Positions 39,609 to 48,606 of a DNA stretch of 64,000 nt are shown piece by piece. The position numbers and the translations under genes were made by a program. Numbering within the stretch: the first letter of the stretch is position 1; the number at the start of each line of letters is the position of its first letter. Under the pieces are notes generated by a model. That model was given only the letters and a program-made list of their open reading frames with translations, had not been told where the DNA came from and did not search any database. This DNA is from Prosthecobacter sp. (GTDB lineage: Bacteria; Verrucomicrobiota; Verrucomicrobiia; Verrucomicrobiales; Verrucomicrobiaceae): assembly GCA_019186985.1 (NCBI GenBank), contig JABARQ010000039.1, forward strand, positions 43,596 through 107,595, given 5' to 3'.

Positions 39609-40061
39609 ATGTCCCAGCCGCAGCCCCAGCCCGTCGATCCCTCCCAGCTCCGTGAACTTGCGCTCGCCACCCTGAAGCGCGCCAGGTTTCCCATGCTTGC
39701 CACCGTCGAGGGCGACCAGCCCCGGCTGCGCCCGGTCTCCCCGGTGCGCACCGACGGCTTCACCATCTACGTCGCCAACCTGCGCCGTTACGGCAAGACC
39801 GCCCAGCTTGCCGCCAATCCCAGGGCCGAGCTCTGCTACACGGATGACGATCATCATCAGGTGCGCATCACCGCCACCGCCGAGGTCGTGACCGACCCCG
39901 TCCTGCTGAAGGAGATCTGGGACAGCAACCCGCTGCTGCGCGCCTACCTGCGCACGCCGGACAACCCCGAGCTGATCATCTACCGCTTCGTTCCAAGCCT
40001 GGTGCGCTACATGCGTGAATGGGCCCTGGAATATCACACCGTGCCGCTGGCAGAGGGCTGA
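39609..40061 (+). CDS. Pyridoxamine 5'-phosphate oxidase-fold (flavin-binding split-barrel) protein
   Basis: 150 aa, single split-barrel domain: ALATLKRARFPMLATVEGDQPRLRPVSP and NLRRYGKTAQLAANPRAELCY. Family members bind FMN, haem or F420 and include general stress proteins and haem-degrading HugZ-like proteins. With only 6 bp after the TonB receptor gene, co-transcription is near certain, so it may act on the imported ligand (inference). Full PdxH function is unlikely because the C-terminal PdxH dimer region is missing. Confidence 0.75.
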   Translation: MSQPQPQPVDPSQLRELALATLKRARFPMLATVEGDQPRLRPVSPVRTDGFTIYVANLRRYGKTAQLAANPRAELCYTDDDHHQVRITATAEVVTDPVLLKEIWDSNPLLRAYLRTPDNPELIIYRFVPSLVRYMREWALEYHTVPLAEG

Positions 40062-40063
40062 AG

Positions 40064-43000
40064 TCACTCCGCGACAAATTCCACACCACTGAGCAAAGGC
40101 GGCGCCTTGGAGCCCGGTGAAGCCTTCAGGCCGAGCTTCAAGTCCGTGCCGATGAGAACGCCCTTGAATTCACGCACCGCGCTGCCGCCTTCACGAGCCA
40201 GGTCCAGGCCCTCAATCATCGTCCGACCCTGCACGCTGACGTTGAAGACACGCTGACCGGCGGGGAGCTGCTCCGGATCACTGAAATGCAGACGCACCGT
40301 GTGCGGACGCTGGCTTTGATCCGTTTCAATCTTCTGGATGGAAGCCGGGGGCGCAGTTCCGAGCCCGGCTTCAGCTTTGGGCGCCGCCTTCCTGGCACCG
40401 CCTGAAGATTTGCCGTCATCATCATCGGACTTGCCAGGCGGCTTGCCCAGCACCGGCCTGCGAAGCGCGGGAGTCAGAACCAGCTCCACCTCACCCATCA
40501 GGCCCGAGGCAAGAATCCAGTCCTGGCTCGCAGGATTCGAGGTCGCCTGGGAGCTGTGACGCCGGAACCAGCGCACGGTTTTGCCGATTCCCTCAACACC
40601 GATCCTCGGTGCATTGCCCGTCCCCACATGCGGATGCTCAAGCCAAAGCGTGCCGTCGGCCGCGCGCCGGTTGCCTGGAGCGCCGAAGTTCACACCCGCC
40701 CGCAGGACACGCTCGCCCTCCTTCGCATCCAGGCCGAACTGGCTGTAGCTCCACATCTCCATGTCAGGCATGTGAATGAGGGCGAGCGAAGTCTGGTTCT
40801 GGTAGGCGCAGGAGCAGGTGCGGGTGTAGTCGGGCGCATTGAGGACTCCGTTGGCGACGACAAGGTTGGAGGTGCAGCCGGATTTGAAGCCGCCAAGGTT
40901 CGAGGTGCCGCTCATGCTATCCAGATCATAAAATCCGGCCGCACCGCTGCGGAACGTCAGCAGATGCTCGCTGGCGATGACCGTGTTGCAGCCATAGGTG
41001 CGATTGAGCCGCCAGGGCTCCTTTTTCCCCGTCAGGGGATTCATCACCAGGTGCGGCTCGCCGGTCAGCAGGCTGAAGGCGCCGCCGGAGCTGCTGTAGG
41101 AATTGGCACCGGTGAAGATCCGTTCGTGATGCAGGATGCAGGGCCCCGTGTAGCTGCGCTTCAGGTCCTGCCAGCGCACGCGGCCGGTCTTCCCCTCCAG
41201 GACCATCATGCCCTCGCCCACCTCCGTGGAAAGGCGGTCACTGGCCTTCGACCCGGCCTGCAGCAGCAGGTCATGCTCTGTGGAATATCCCAGCCAGGTG
41301 CCAAAGACATCCTGCCCGTGCTCCCAGAGCTGCCTGCCCGTGGCGGCATCAAAGGCCACCACGCGGTAATCCTTCGGAAGCTCCAGCCCACGCCTGGTCA
41401 GCAGCCCCTCGGCATGACGCGTGAGCTTGTCGATGCAGTAGATGCGTCCGCCGCCAGCCACGATGGCGTTGTGCAGGAAGCTGTGCCTGGCCTTCGTGCG
41501 CCAGAGCAGCCGGCCGCTGTGCCGGTCAAAGACCGCAAGACCGGCGCTGGCGGAACAATCCTCGATCGGCGCCGAGGCACGGCTGGTCGAGGCGCCCGTC
41601 TTCAGGCTGAAATGCGCGAAGTCATCACCGCCGATCAGCAGGCCGTCCATCACGCCGATGAAGGCCCACTGCGCCGGGTCAGCGGCGTCCTCACGCAGGC
41701 GGATGCTCCGCAACAGCCTGCCGCTGCGGGCATCGAGCACCTGGCATTCCCCCTTCACCGCCACGTGCACGGCGTCCGCCGTGGCGGCAAAGTTGGTTCC
41801 CCGGCCGTTGGCCCCTGGAATGTGCTTTTGGTTGTACGCCGTGCTCAGGGGAGTGTCGGCGTAGGTCTCGTTGTAATAGACGCCGAAGGTGCCCAGGTCC
41901 TTGAAGTCATGCCGCCAGATCACCCGCCCGGTGTAGACGTCCCTGGCGCTGATGCTGTTCATGCCCTCGATGAACAGCCGTCCGCCCACCACCTGCTCCG
42001 GCGGCCCGTGACCATGCCGGGGCAGCACGTCGAGGTTGGAGCTGCCGCCAAACCACAGCACGCCCAGCGGGGCGCGCACCCGGCTGTCGTCCGACTTCAC
42101 CGTGTTGGCGATGTCGCCATACTGATGCGTCCAGTCCGCCGCACCGGGCAGGGCGCCCTCTCGGATGAAAAGCCGCCACCCACCCAGCTCCTCGGCCTTC
42201 GCCTCCGCCAAGGCAGCCACGTCCGGCGCGCCTTCGGCCGGGCACACCAGCACGCCGCCATAAGGCCTCACGGAGGCAAAGGCCGCCACCGCCTGATCCG
42301 CCGGCGCGATGACCAGATGGGCAAAGTGCGGCGGTGCCTGGAACGACTTCACATCGCCCTGATGAAAGCTGATACGCGATCCATAATGTCCTTGCGCATC
42401 GTAGTCGCGCCGCGCTGCCTGAACCCTGGCTGCGTCAGCATCCACCACGGTGATCTGCATCCCTGACTCCTGAAGCAGGGCATCGGTCAAACCCGGCACG
42501 CCTTCGCCAAAGACAAGCGCATGTCCTCCAGGATCCTGGGCCTTTGCCAGCAGCACCCGGGCAAGCTTCACGGATTCTTCGGATGCTGCGATGCGCTCCG
42601 CCTTCCGTGAAGTGATCCGCCCCTGCCCAGCCCCAGCTCCATAAACCAGAATCCTGCCGTCCAGCGTCACCGCAATCAGCCTGCCGCCGGCGGCGACCAG
42701 ACGGCGCACCTCGCCATCAACGGGCAGTGTCCAGACCACCTTGGGCGTGCCGCTCAACGAAACGGCGCTGAGGCTGTCCTTGCCCGCCGCATACAGGCGG
42801 TCACCGGCCTTGATGAGGTCGCCGGAACCATCCGCCACAACCTCCCACAGCACCTTGCCGCCCGAACCCAGCTCGCGGACCGACTTCGCATCGGAATCAA
42901 AGAGGCGCGCACCGTCGATCACCGGTTCATTGTGCGTGGTGCGTCCGAGCAGTCCCGACTTTAAGTCATAGGTTCGCACGCCGCGTTCCCGGGTGTGGAC

Positions 43001-43837
43001 ATAAAAGTTCTTTTCTCCAGCCGCCACAAACGAACCGCCGTTGCCCTTGCCGCCATCATTGAGATGGAAGAACTTCAGGTCGCCCGTGGCCAGGTCGAAA
43101 CCTGCGGGCACGGACCGGCCGCCCGGAACCAGCAGCATGTTTCCGGACAGCACCAGCGCGCCCTGCGGAGCAACACCGGCGAACGCCAGGGCGCTGTGCG
43201 GCTGCTTGATGAAATCGGCGCCAGTGCCGTCGTTGACCCACAGGCTGCCGCCGGTCTCCGCATCCAGCGCATGGATGAAGGTTCCCATGAACGGCCAGAT
43301 GCTGGCGGCAAAACAAACTTTGCCATCACGAACCACCACGCCGCCGCGGGCCGGCCAGGCGGAGGTGAGCCTGCCGTTGCCCAGGGCCTTGCGGGCCGAA
43401 GGCGCGCCGTTGAAGCTCCACAGCTTCGTCCCGTCACCGGCCTTCACGCAGTAAAGACGACCGTCGTCGCTCGTGAAGTAAACCCTTCCCTGCCAGCAGG
43501 CCGCAGGCAGGCGCACCGGGGCATCGGTGTAAAAGCTCCACAGCTCGCCACCCGTTTTTAAATCCAGGGCCACGACCTTGTCGGAGTCGTTGAAGCCGAT
43601 GAAAACCCGGCCTTCATGCACCACCGGTTCAAACACCTTGTCGTAAGGCATGAGGTCATGGTTGAGCGGATCATCCCAGACCTGCTGACGCGGCGAATAG
43701 ACCCGCTCCCATTCGAGCTGAAGCCTGTCCGGCAACGGCTCCTTCGATGAAGCCGTGCGCCCGGCGTCAAACCGCCACATCGGCCAGTCGGCGGCAAAGG
43801 AGGAGGCGGCGGTCAGGGCAAAAATCAGGCATCTCAT
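40064..43837 (-). CDS. Very large secreted PQQ-type beta-propeller protein with an internal methyltransferase-like Rossmann domain
   Basis: 1257 aa from ATG 43837, with a signal peptide (MRCLIFALTAASSFAADWPMW). Repeats with VALDLKTGGELW, HALDAETGGSLW, VLDARSGRLLR and AFDAATGRQLWEHG mark a PQQ/quinoprotein-type propeller in two blocks. Between them, roughly 42150-42610, is a Rossmann-type stretch with HALVFGEGVPGLTDAL, VVDADAARVQAARR and FHQGDVKSF, matching class I SAM methyltransferase motifs. Cofactor use is not shown. The 3' end is 2 bp from the convergent PNPOx gene. A 384-bp repeat-rich region precedes it. Confidence 0.8.
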   Translation of the reverse strand: MRCLIFALTAASSFAADWPMWRFDAGRTASSKEPLPDRLQLEWERVYSPRQQVWDDPLNHDLMPYDKVFEPVVHEGRVFIGFNDSDKVVALDLKTGGELWSFYTDAPVRLPAACWQGRVYFTSDDGRLYCVKAGDGTKLWSFNGAPSARKALGNGRLTSAWPARGGVVVRDGKVCFAASIWPFMGTFIHALDAETGGSLWVNDGTGADFIKQPHSALAFAGVAPQGALVLSGNMLLVPGGRSVPAGFDLATGDLKFFHLNDGGKGNGGSFVAAGEKNFYVHTRERGVRTYDLKSGLLGRTTHNEPVIDGARLFDSDAKSVRELGSGGKVLWEVVADGSGDLIKAGDRLYAAGKDSLSAVSLSGTPKVVWTLPVDGEVRRLVAAGGRLIAVTLDGRILVYGAGAGQGRITSRKAERIAASEESVKLARVLLAKAQDPGGHALVFGEGVPGLTDALLQESGMQITVVDADAARVQAARRDYDAQGHYGSRISFHQGDVKSFQAPPHFAHLVIAPADQAVAAFASVRPYGGVLVCPAEGAPDVAALAEAKAEELGGWRLFIREGALPGAADWTHQYGDIANTVKSDDSRVRAPLGVLWFGGSSNLDVLPRHGHGPPEQVVGGRLFIEGMNSISARDVYTGRVIWRHDFKDLGTFGVYYNETYADTPLSTAYNQKHIPGANGRGTNFAATADAVHVAVKGECQVLDARSGRLLRSIRLREDAADPAQWAFIGVMDGLLIGGDDFAHFSLKTGASTSRASAPIEDCSASAGLAVFDRHSGRLLWRTKARHSFLHNAIVAGGGRIYCIDKLTRHAEGLLTRRGLELPKDYRVVAFDAATGRQLWEHGQDVFGTWLGYSTEHDLLLQAGSKASDRLSTEVGEGMMVLEGKTGRVRWQDLKRSYTGPCILHHERIFTGANSYSSSGGAFSLLTGEPHLVMNPLTGKKEPWRLNRTYGCNTVIASEHLLTFRSGAAGFYDLDSMSGTSNLGGFKSGCTSNLVVANGVLNAPDYTRTCSCAYQNQTSLALIHMPDMEMWSYSQFGLDAKEGERVLRAGVNFGAPGNRRAADGTLWLEHPHVGTGNAPRIGVEGIGKTVRWFRRHSSQATSNPASQDWILASGLMGEVELVLTPALRRPVLGKPPGKSDDDDGKSSGGARKAAPKAEAGLGTAPPASIQKIETDQSQRPHTVRLHFSDPEQLPAGQRVFNVSVQGRTMIEGLDLAREGGSAVREFKGVLIGTDLKLGLKASPGSKAPPLLSGVEFVAE

Positions 43838-43900
43838 GGGGGGCTTGAGGGAACGCTGCGCGGAGGCGCGAACTGTCTTGGTGAATGCTCGAAGGAGCCA

Positions 43901-44200
43901 GGAGGCCAATGACCAAGGCCCAGGTGCCAATGTCCACGCTCCGGCGCAGGGTGCCACCGTGCCTGAGCCTTGAACCTTGGGCCGTTGCGTCATTCCATGG
44001 TCATTGTGCTTTGGCCCTTGGTCATTTCCTGTGCTTTCGCACCACCGAGCCCGGGACTGGAAACCAATGACCAAGGCTCAGGAGACCAATGACCAAGGAA
44101 GCCCCAAAAGCCAAGCCCCAGGCTCCACGTCGCCACCGCCACCGTGCCTCGGCCTTGAACCTTGGGTCCTCGGTCATTCCCTGCGCCTTCGCTCTGTCCC
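43901..44200. repeat. Degenerate, inverted heptamer-repeat region
   Basis: The 384-bp gap between the purC-like stop and the PQQ-protein start is built largely of 7-bp units such as AATGACC, AAGGCCC, AGGTGCC, AATGTCC. AATGACC occurs forward at 43908, 44066 and 44088, and inverted (GGTCATT) at 43999, 44020 and 44172. Forward and inverted blocks alternate, so the region could fold into long imperfect hairpins. A roughly 25-bp direct repeat (CCACCGTGCCT...CTTGAACCTTGGG) is at 43954 and 44139. AATGACC-AAGG also occurs at 63832 and 63853. Confidence 0.75.
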
Positions 44201-44204
44201 ACCG

Positions 44205-44222
44205 AAAAACCAAACCTGGTTT
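44205..44222 (-). terminator. Possible intrinsic terminator of the purC-like gene
   Basis: On the minus strand AAACCA-GGTT-TGGTTT (6-bp stem, 4-base loop) is followed by TTTTTC. It touches the stop codon at 44222-44224, and the stem is AT-rich, so it is weak. Confidence 0.4.
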
Positions 44223-45526
44223 CAGGCTGCGTTGAGCTTCAGCAGTTCCTCCAGCAGCCCTTTTCTCCGGTAGAACTCGGCTTCGGCCAGTCCGGCCTCG
44301 GCAAGTCCGGCACGGATCGTGGCGGAGTCCGCCTCGGCCATGACGTGCTGCTTGATCAACGCCGTCTTGCGAGCCTGAAGCTCCAGGAAGGCCGCGTCCA
44401 CCACAGGTGTCTGCGGATAGCGCCCGGCGGCCTGGCCGGTCTTGAGCATCTCCTTGAAGGGCACGCCGGTCTTGGCGGCCTCCACCTTGGCGGCGTTCAC
44501 CCCGGCATACCAGTCGGCGCAGACGATGCGGTAATAGTCACGCATGGCCTGCTTGTTGTAATGAATGATGAGCTGCCGACCGTCGACCTCGACAAGGCCC
44601 GTCGCCCGGAAGCTGTCGGTGTCAATGGTGTCGACGAAGAAGAGGTCATCGCCGTCCACGGCGAACTCCCATTTCAAGTCCCAGAGCTGAAGGCCGATCT
44701 CCTCCAGAAGCTCACGAACGGCCCAGGCGCCCAGCAGGGCCATGCGGATGGTGGCGGTGAAATGATCCACGCTCAGGCCCGACATCAGCAGAGCCTCCTG
44801 CTTGGTCACGGCACGGTCCTCCGGCTCATACTTGCTGGTCAGGTCATAGATGGGACGGTCAAGCATCTGCCAGGCTCGCATCGGCCCCTCAAGGCCCAGC
44901 TCCTGCTCATAGGCACGGCGTTCCTTGGCACCCAGCGCCTCATATTTGCGCAGGATCGAGCTGCCGCTCGTCACACCGAAGCGAACAATGTACTCCAGGG
45001 GCACGACGTAGGTGCCGCTCTGCTGAAACTGGGCGTAGTCGAAGACAAAGTTGCCCATCACATTGCGCTGTGGCGGCTTCATCACTGGGAAACGCCGAAC
45101 CACGTTGAAGCAGCTCGGGTTCTCCGGCATGCCCTGGGTGACAATCTCACCCGTCCTCGCATCCAGCATGCCGATGTGATGGGTCTGAGCGCCGTTTTCC
45201 AGCATGTTCGGCAGCGTTCCCTCCATGAGCTGCGTGCGCCAGGTCGAGCCCAGGGTGTGGTCATCCTTCAGCACCGCCTCCACCCGCCTCCAGGTTTCGG
45301 CCCTGGCCAGGCGGCCGTACATGGCATGGCGGAAGATCGCACGGTTCAGGTCATTGCCCTCGATCTTGAAGATGCTGCCCACGTCAAAGACCGAGCCCGC
45401 CTCCGTGGTTTCGCAGATGATGTAACCGGGATGATTCGGCACGGCATACAGGTTCTGCACCGAGCCGCGGTAAACGGGCTCACCGAGGGACTCAATGGAC
45501 AGGTGGGAGGGCAGGTCGAGAGGCAT
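44222..45526 (-). CDS. purC: SAICAR synthetase-like protein (PurC family), long form
   Basis: 434 aa, against about 240 for common bacterial PurC and 300 for yeast Ade1. PurC-type elements are YRGSVQNLY near the N terminus (the phosphate-binding strand), VPLEYIVRFGVTSGSSI in the middle, and LQLWDLKWEF with FVDTIDTDSFR, matching the family's lysine/glutamate and DEISPDT-type loop. PurC joins CAIR and aspartate in purine synthesis. The extra length is at the C terminus and within the middle. The gene lies in a one-strand cluster with folB and a PilT-like gene. An unusual paralogue rather than the main purC is possible. Confidence 0.75.
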   Translation of the reverse strand: MPLDLPSHLSIESLGEPVYRGSVQNLYAVPNHPGYIICETTEAGSVFDVGSIFKIEGNDLNRAIFRHAMYGRLARAETWRRVEAVLKDDHTLGSTWRTQLMEGTLPNMLENGAQTHHIGMLDARTGEIVTQGMPENPSCFNVVRRFPVMKPPQRNVMGNFVFDYAQFQQSGTYVVPLEYIVRFGVTSGSSILRKYEALGAKERRAYEQELGLEGPMRAWQMLDRPIYDLTSKYEPEDRAVTKQEALLMSGLSVDHFTATIRMALLGAWAVRELLEEIGLQLWDLKWEFAVDGDDLFFVDTIDTDSFRATGLVEVDGRQLIIHYNKQAMRDYYRIVCADWYAGVNAAKVEAAKTGVPFKEMLKTGQAAGRYPQTPVVDAAFLELQARKTALIKQHVMAEADSATIRAGLAEAGLAEAEFYRRKGLLEELLKLNAA

Positions 45527-45612
45527 GACAGGGAACGCAGGCTGGAAGAAATGCGCCGAAATGCAATTTCAGTTCATCATTTTCTGAAAATGGGAGGAGG
45601 CAGAGCCGCCTG

Positions 45613-45969
45613 CTAGGCCTTCCGGCTGAGGCGCACCGCCACATGATCGCAGCCGGGCAGGATGCGTTTGCGAAGCTCGACCCCCACCTCCGCAGCACCG
45701 AATTCCTTCAGCACGCAATCGGCCATCTCAGCGGCCAGGGTTTCGATGAGACGCCGGGGCTTTTCCGCCGCGAGTGAGCGCAGACGCAGGGCCACGGCGG
45801 CATAGTCCGCAGTCAGCGCCAGGTCATCATGCATCTCCTCAAAGCGGACGCCGGGACGCAGGCTCACGTCGGCCTCAAGCGTCTGCCAGGCGGCACGCTC
45901 ATCCTCGGGCACGCCGATCCGAACCGGCAGGTCCAGGCCTCTCAGGTGAATGGTGTCGCTTTCCGTCAT
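45613..45969 (-). CDS. folB: Dihydroneopterin aldolase
   Basis: 118 aa from ATG 45969, the usual size for FolB. Family landmarks: IHLRGLDLPVRIGVPEDERAA, DYAAVALRL and LIETLAAEMAD with the catalytic Glu/Tyr area, then ELRKRILPGCDHVAVRL. The enzyme converts dihydroneopterin to hydroxymethyl-dihydropterin in folate synthesis. It starts 13 bp after the PilT-like gene and 86 bp before the purC-like gene, all on the minus strand. No other folate gene is adjacent. Confidence 0.9.
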   Translation of the reverse strand: MTESDTIHLRGLDLPVRIGVPEDERAAWQTLEADVSLRPGVRFEEMHDDLALTADYAAVALRLRSLAAEKPRRLIETLAAEMADCVLKEFGAAEVGVELRKRILPGCDHVAVRLSRKA

Positions 45970-45982
45970 CTTTGCGGTGTCA

Positions 45983-47080
45983 TCAGCGTTTACGGCCCGG
46001 ATCACGCTCGCGCAGCAGCTTTTCATAGCCCATCTGGATGAAGCTGTAGTCACGGCAGTGCGCCTTGGCGTCCTCCAGGGTGATGAAGTCATAGCTCAGC
46101 AGGTGCAGCAGGCTGTCATCGATCGTGTGCATGCCGTCGCGGCCGCCGATCTGGATGAGGCTGGGCATCTGCTGGAGGCGCTGGTCACGGATGCAGCCGG
46201 CGATGGCATTGTTCATGACCATGACCTCGGAGGCCATCACACGGCCCTCGCCATCGGCGCGGCGGATCAGGTGCTGGCAGACGATGCCGCGCAGGCAGTG
46301 GCTGAGCTGGGAGGCCACATAGTCCTGCTGGTCCCGGGGATAGCTGTCGAGGATGCGGGTGATGGTCGCCGGCACGTCGGTGGTGTGCAGGGTGCTGATG
46401 ACCAGGTGGCCGGTTTCCGCAGCGGTCAGGGCCGTGCGCATGGTCTCCAGGTCGCGCAGCTCGCTGACGGTGATGACGTTCACGTCCTGGCGCAGCGCGC
46501 TCTTCATCGCCCGGGCAAACTCGTGGGTGTCGAAGCCCACCTGGCGCTGGCGGATGAGGCTCTGCCCGTGCTTGAAGACAAACTCGATCGGATCCTCGAT
46601 GGTGACGATGTTGCAGGAACGCGCGGCGGCGATCTGCTGCGTCATGCTGCAAAGGGTGGTGGTCTTGCCGCTGTTGCTGACGCCGGTGATCAGGATCAGG
46701 CCGTCGCGCATCTCGCAGAGCCTCTCCACGGTCGGACCATGACCAAGCTGGGACAATTCGGGGATCGAATCGGGAATGTAGCGGAAGTTCCCTTCAATCC
46801 TGCCCATGCAGAAGCAGGCATTGCCGCGGAAGCGGCCCAGGTTTTCGACCTCGATGGCAAAGTCCAGCTCCCACTCCTGCTCCAGCTTGGCGCGCTGGGT
46901 GTCCTTCAGGCCGCCGAGCACAAGCTCGCGCACATCGACGGCATCCAGGATTTCATCAGTCACCGGTGTCATGCGCCCATGCAGGCGCATCGTAGGCGGG
47001 GCCCCAGGCGAGAGGTGCAGGTCGGAGGCACCGGCCTGCATGGCCATGGCAAGGTATTCGATCAGGTCGTATTGGCGCAT
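45983..47080 (-). CDS. PilT-like twitching motility / pilus retraction ATPase
   Basis: 365 aa. Family features: N-terminal SDLHLSPGAPPTMRLHG, Walker A GVSNSGKTT (usual form GPTGSGKST), Asp box TIEDPIEFVF, Walker B-like ALRQDVNVITVSELRD, and His box TGHLVISTLHTTDV. PilT hexamers depolymerise type IV pili; PilU-like proteins assist. No pilin or other pilus gene is nearby. The Walker A variant keeps Gly-Lys-Thr, so activity is expected. Confidence 0.88.
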   Translation of the reverse strand: MRQYDLIEYLAMAMQAGASDLHLSPGAPPTMRLHGRMTPVTDEILDAVDVRELVLGGLKDTQRAKLEQEWELDFAIEVENLGRFRGNACFCMGRIEGNFRYIPDSIPELSQLGHGPTVERLCEMRDGLILITGVSNSGKTTTLCSMTQQIAAARSCNIVTIEDPIEFVFKHGQSLIRQRQVGFDTHEFARAMKSALRQDVNVITVSELRDLETMRTALTAAETGHLVISTLHTTDVPATITRILDSYPRDQQDYVASQLSHCLRGIVCQHLIRRADGEGRVMASEVMVMNNAIAGCIRDQRLQQMPSLIQIGGRDGMHTIDDSLLHLLSYDFITLEDAKAHCRDYSFIQMGYEKLLRERDPGRKR

Positions 47081-47133
47081 AAGAAATCAGCCGAGCCAGT
47101 TAAGCAGCTGCACGGAGACTGTCGAGAAAGGAG

Positions 47134-48582
47134 TTAAAGCTGGGACATGCCACCGCTCATGATCCACGCCTTGAGTGGCATGAACTGTTCGGGCTGTGCG
47201 GGAATGGCACTGCCAAAGGGGGCGGCGTTGATGGAGTCCAGGTTCAGCTGTCCTCCATGGATCTCCAGGGCGGGAAAACCCAGCCCATGACGGCAGTAAT
47301 ATCCCGGATGAGCGCGCAGGACATCCTCCTGAAACTCCGGAGGATACATGCTCAGCCCTCGGAAATAATGATGACCATTCCTTTCCACATGGGTGATGCC
47401 CAGCGCCGCAACCATGGCCAGGTCCTGAAGCACGCAGATCGGCCCGACTCCGGCCAGGTCCTCCCCGCTCTGGATCGGTGGACGGCTCATCGATGAGGCG
47501 CGCACCTTCAGCAACGCGGCGTTCACCAGGCCCTTCATGATGCCCTTGCAGGCCTTGAAGCTGGTGCCGCTGTAGCCCAGGTCCAGGGCACGCGGCAGGT
47601 CGGCGAGCGAACCGTCGGATTCGTCAATGATCATGCCGGGGCCGTCCTGCCAGCCGGCGAGCACCGGCGCCACGTCATCCTTGAGCGCATGATCCCGGTA
47701 AAGCGGCTGCTCAATCAGCAGCAGGCTGTTGAAAAGCGGCGCCAGCGAGCGGTCAGCCTGGAGGGTGGCGTAGAATTCCCGGAAGGCCTGCAGGTCGGTG
47801 AACTGTTCATTGCCATCGAGCGTGGCCTTGAAGCCTTCAGGACAGCCAGCCGTCAGCACCTTCGTGATGATCCTCAGCCTTGGGATGTCCACCGCAGCGT
47901 CACCACAGACCTTGATCTTGAAATAGCGCAGCCCATAGGCCCGGATGGAAGCCGCGAGCGTGTCGGGCAGGCCGTCGTCCAGACCGGGCGATTCCTCGTC
48001 ACTCAAAGGGTCCGCCAGACCAATCGTGTGACGCAGGGCCACCCGCTGCAACGGCTCGGGCGCCAGCACCTGGCGGGGAGCCAGCCCGGAAAGCCCGCCA
48101 TGAACCGCACCGAGCTCAATCTGGAGCAGGTCAGACTGCAGCAGGCGATGCAGGGGCAGGCCGGACGCTTTGCACAGTCCGTCCAGCACCGCCTTTTCCA
48201 TCAGGCTGACTCCAAGGTTCGCCAGCAGCGGAGGCTGGTTTCGCACACGAGCCCAGCTGGCCTGCTCTTCATAAAGATCCTTCCACCAGGAAAAGAAACC
48301 CACCGGCCCTGAGGCGGCGTTTTCTGCAATGCGGGCGGCGTTCTGGATCACCGCCAGCATTTCGGCCAGGTCCTGCTCGGGCGTGGTGTCGGCATGCTTG
48401 GTGAACCATTTGGGCGCCAGACCTTCAGAGGTGACTCCCCGGACCTCCCGGCCGTCCACCTCAAGCACGGCCCTCACAAACAGATGCGGCAGCGAGGTCA
48501 GGCTCGCGATGCCATACCTGAAGGGAAAACGCGTCCGCATCGGCAGGACATGGAACTGGAGGTCTTGAAGGCGAAATTTCAT
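47134..48582 (-). CDS. Enolase-superfamily enzyme (mandelate racemase/muconate lactonizing type)
   Basis: 482 aa. The barrel shows the catalytic Lys-x-Lys (YFKIKVCGD), metal ligands at the ends of later strands (LDGNEQF, IEQPLYRD, IIDESDG) and a second Lys region (TSFKACKGI). Superfamily members abstract an alpha-proton from carboxylates: racemases, dipeptide epimerases, sugar-acid dehydratases. It is longer than the usual 350-400 residues. Specificity cannot be read here. ATG 48582 is used. It is 24 bp downstream of the WalJ-like gene. Confidence 0.8.
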   Translation of the reverse strand: MKFRLQDLQFHVLPMRTRFPFRYGIASLTSLPHLFVRAVLEVDGREVRGVTSEGLAPKWFTKHADTTPEQDLAEMLAVIQNAARIAENAASGPVGFFSWWKDLYEEQASWARVRNQPPLLANLGVSLMEKAVLDGLCKASGLPLHRLLQSDLLQIELGAVHGGLSGLAPRQVLAPEPLQRVALRHTIGLADPLSDEESPGLDDGLPDTLAASIRAYGLRYFKIKVCGDAAVDIPRLRIITKVLTAGCPEGFKATLDGNEQFTDLQAFREFYATLQADRSLAPLFNSLLLIEQPLYRDHALKDDVAPVLAGWQDGPGMIIDESDGSLADLPRALDLGYSGTSFKACKGIMKGLVNAALLKVRASSMSRPPIQSGEDLAGVGPICVLQDLAMVAALGITHVERNGHHYFRGLSMYPPEFQEDVLRAHPGYYCRHGLGFPALEIHGGQLNLDSINAAPFGSAIPAQPEQFMPLKAWIMSGGMSQL

Positions 48583-48606
48583 CAGCAAAAGGGCGGAGCG
48601 GAAGAA

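Noticed and set aside
39609..40061. True PdxH (pyridoxine phosphate oxidase)
   Set aside because: Too short and lacking the C-terminal PdxH dimerisation segment.
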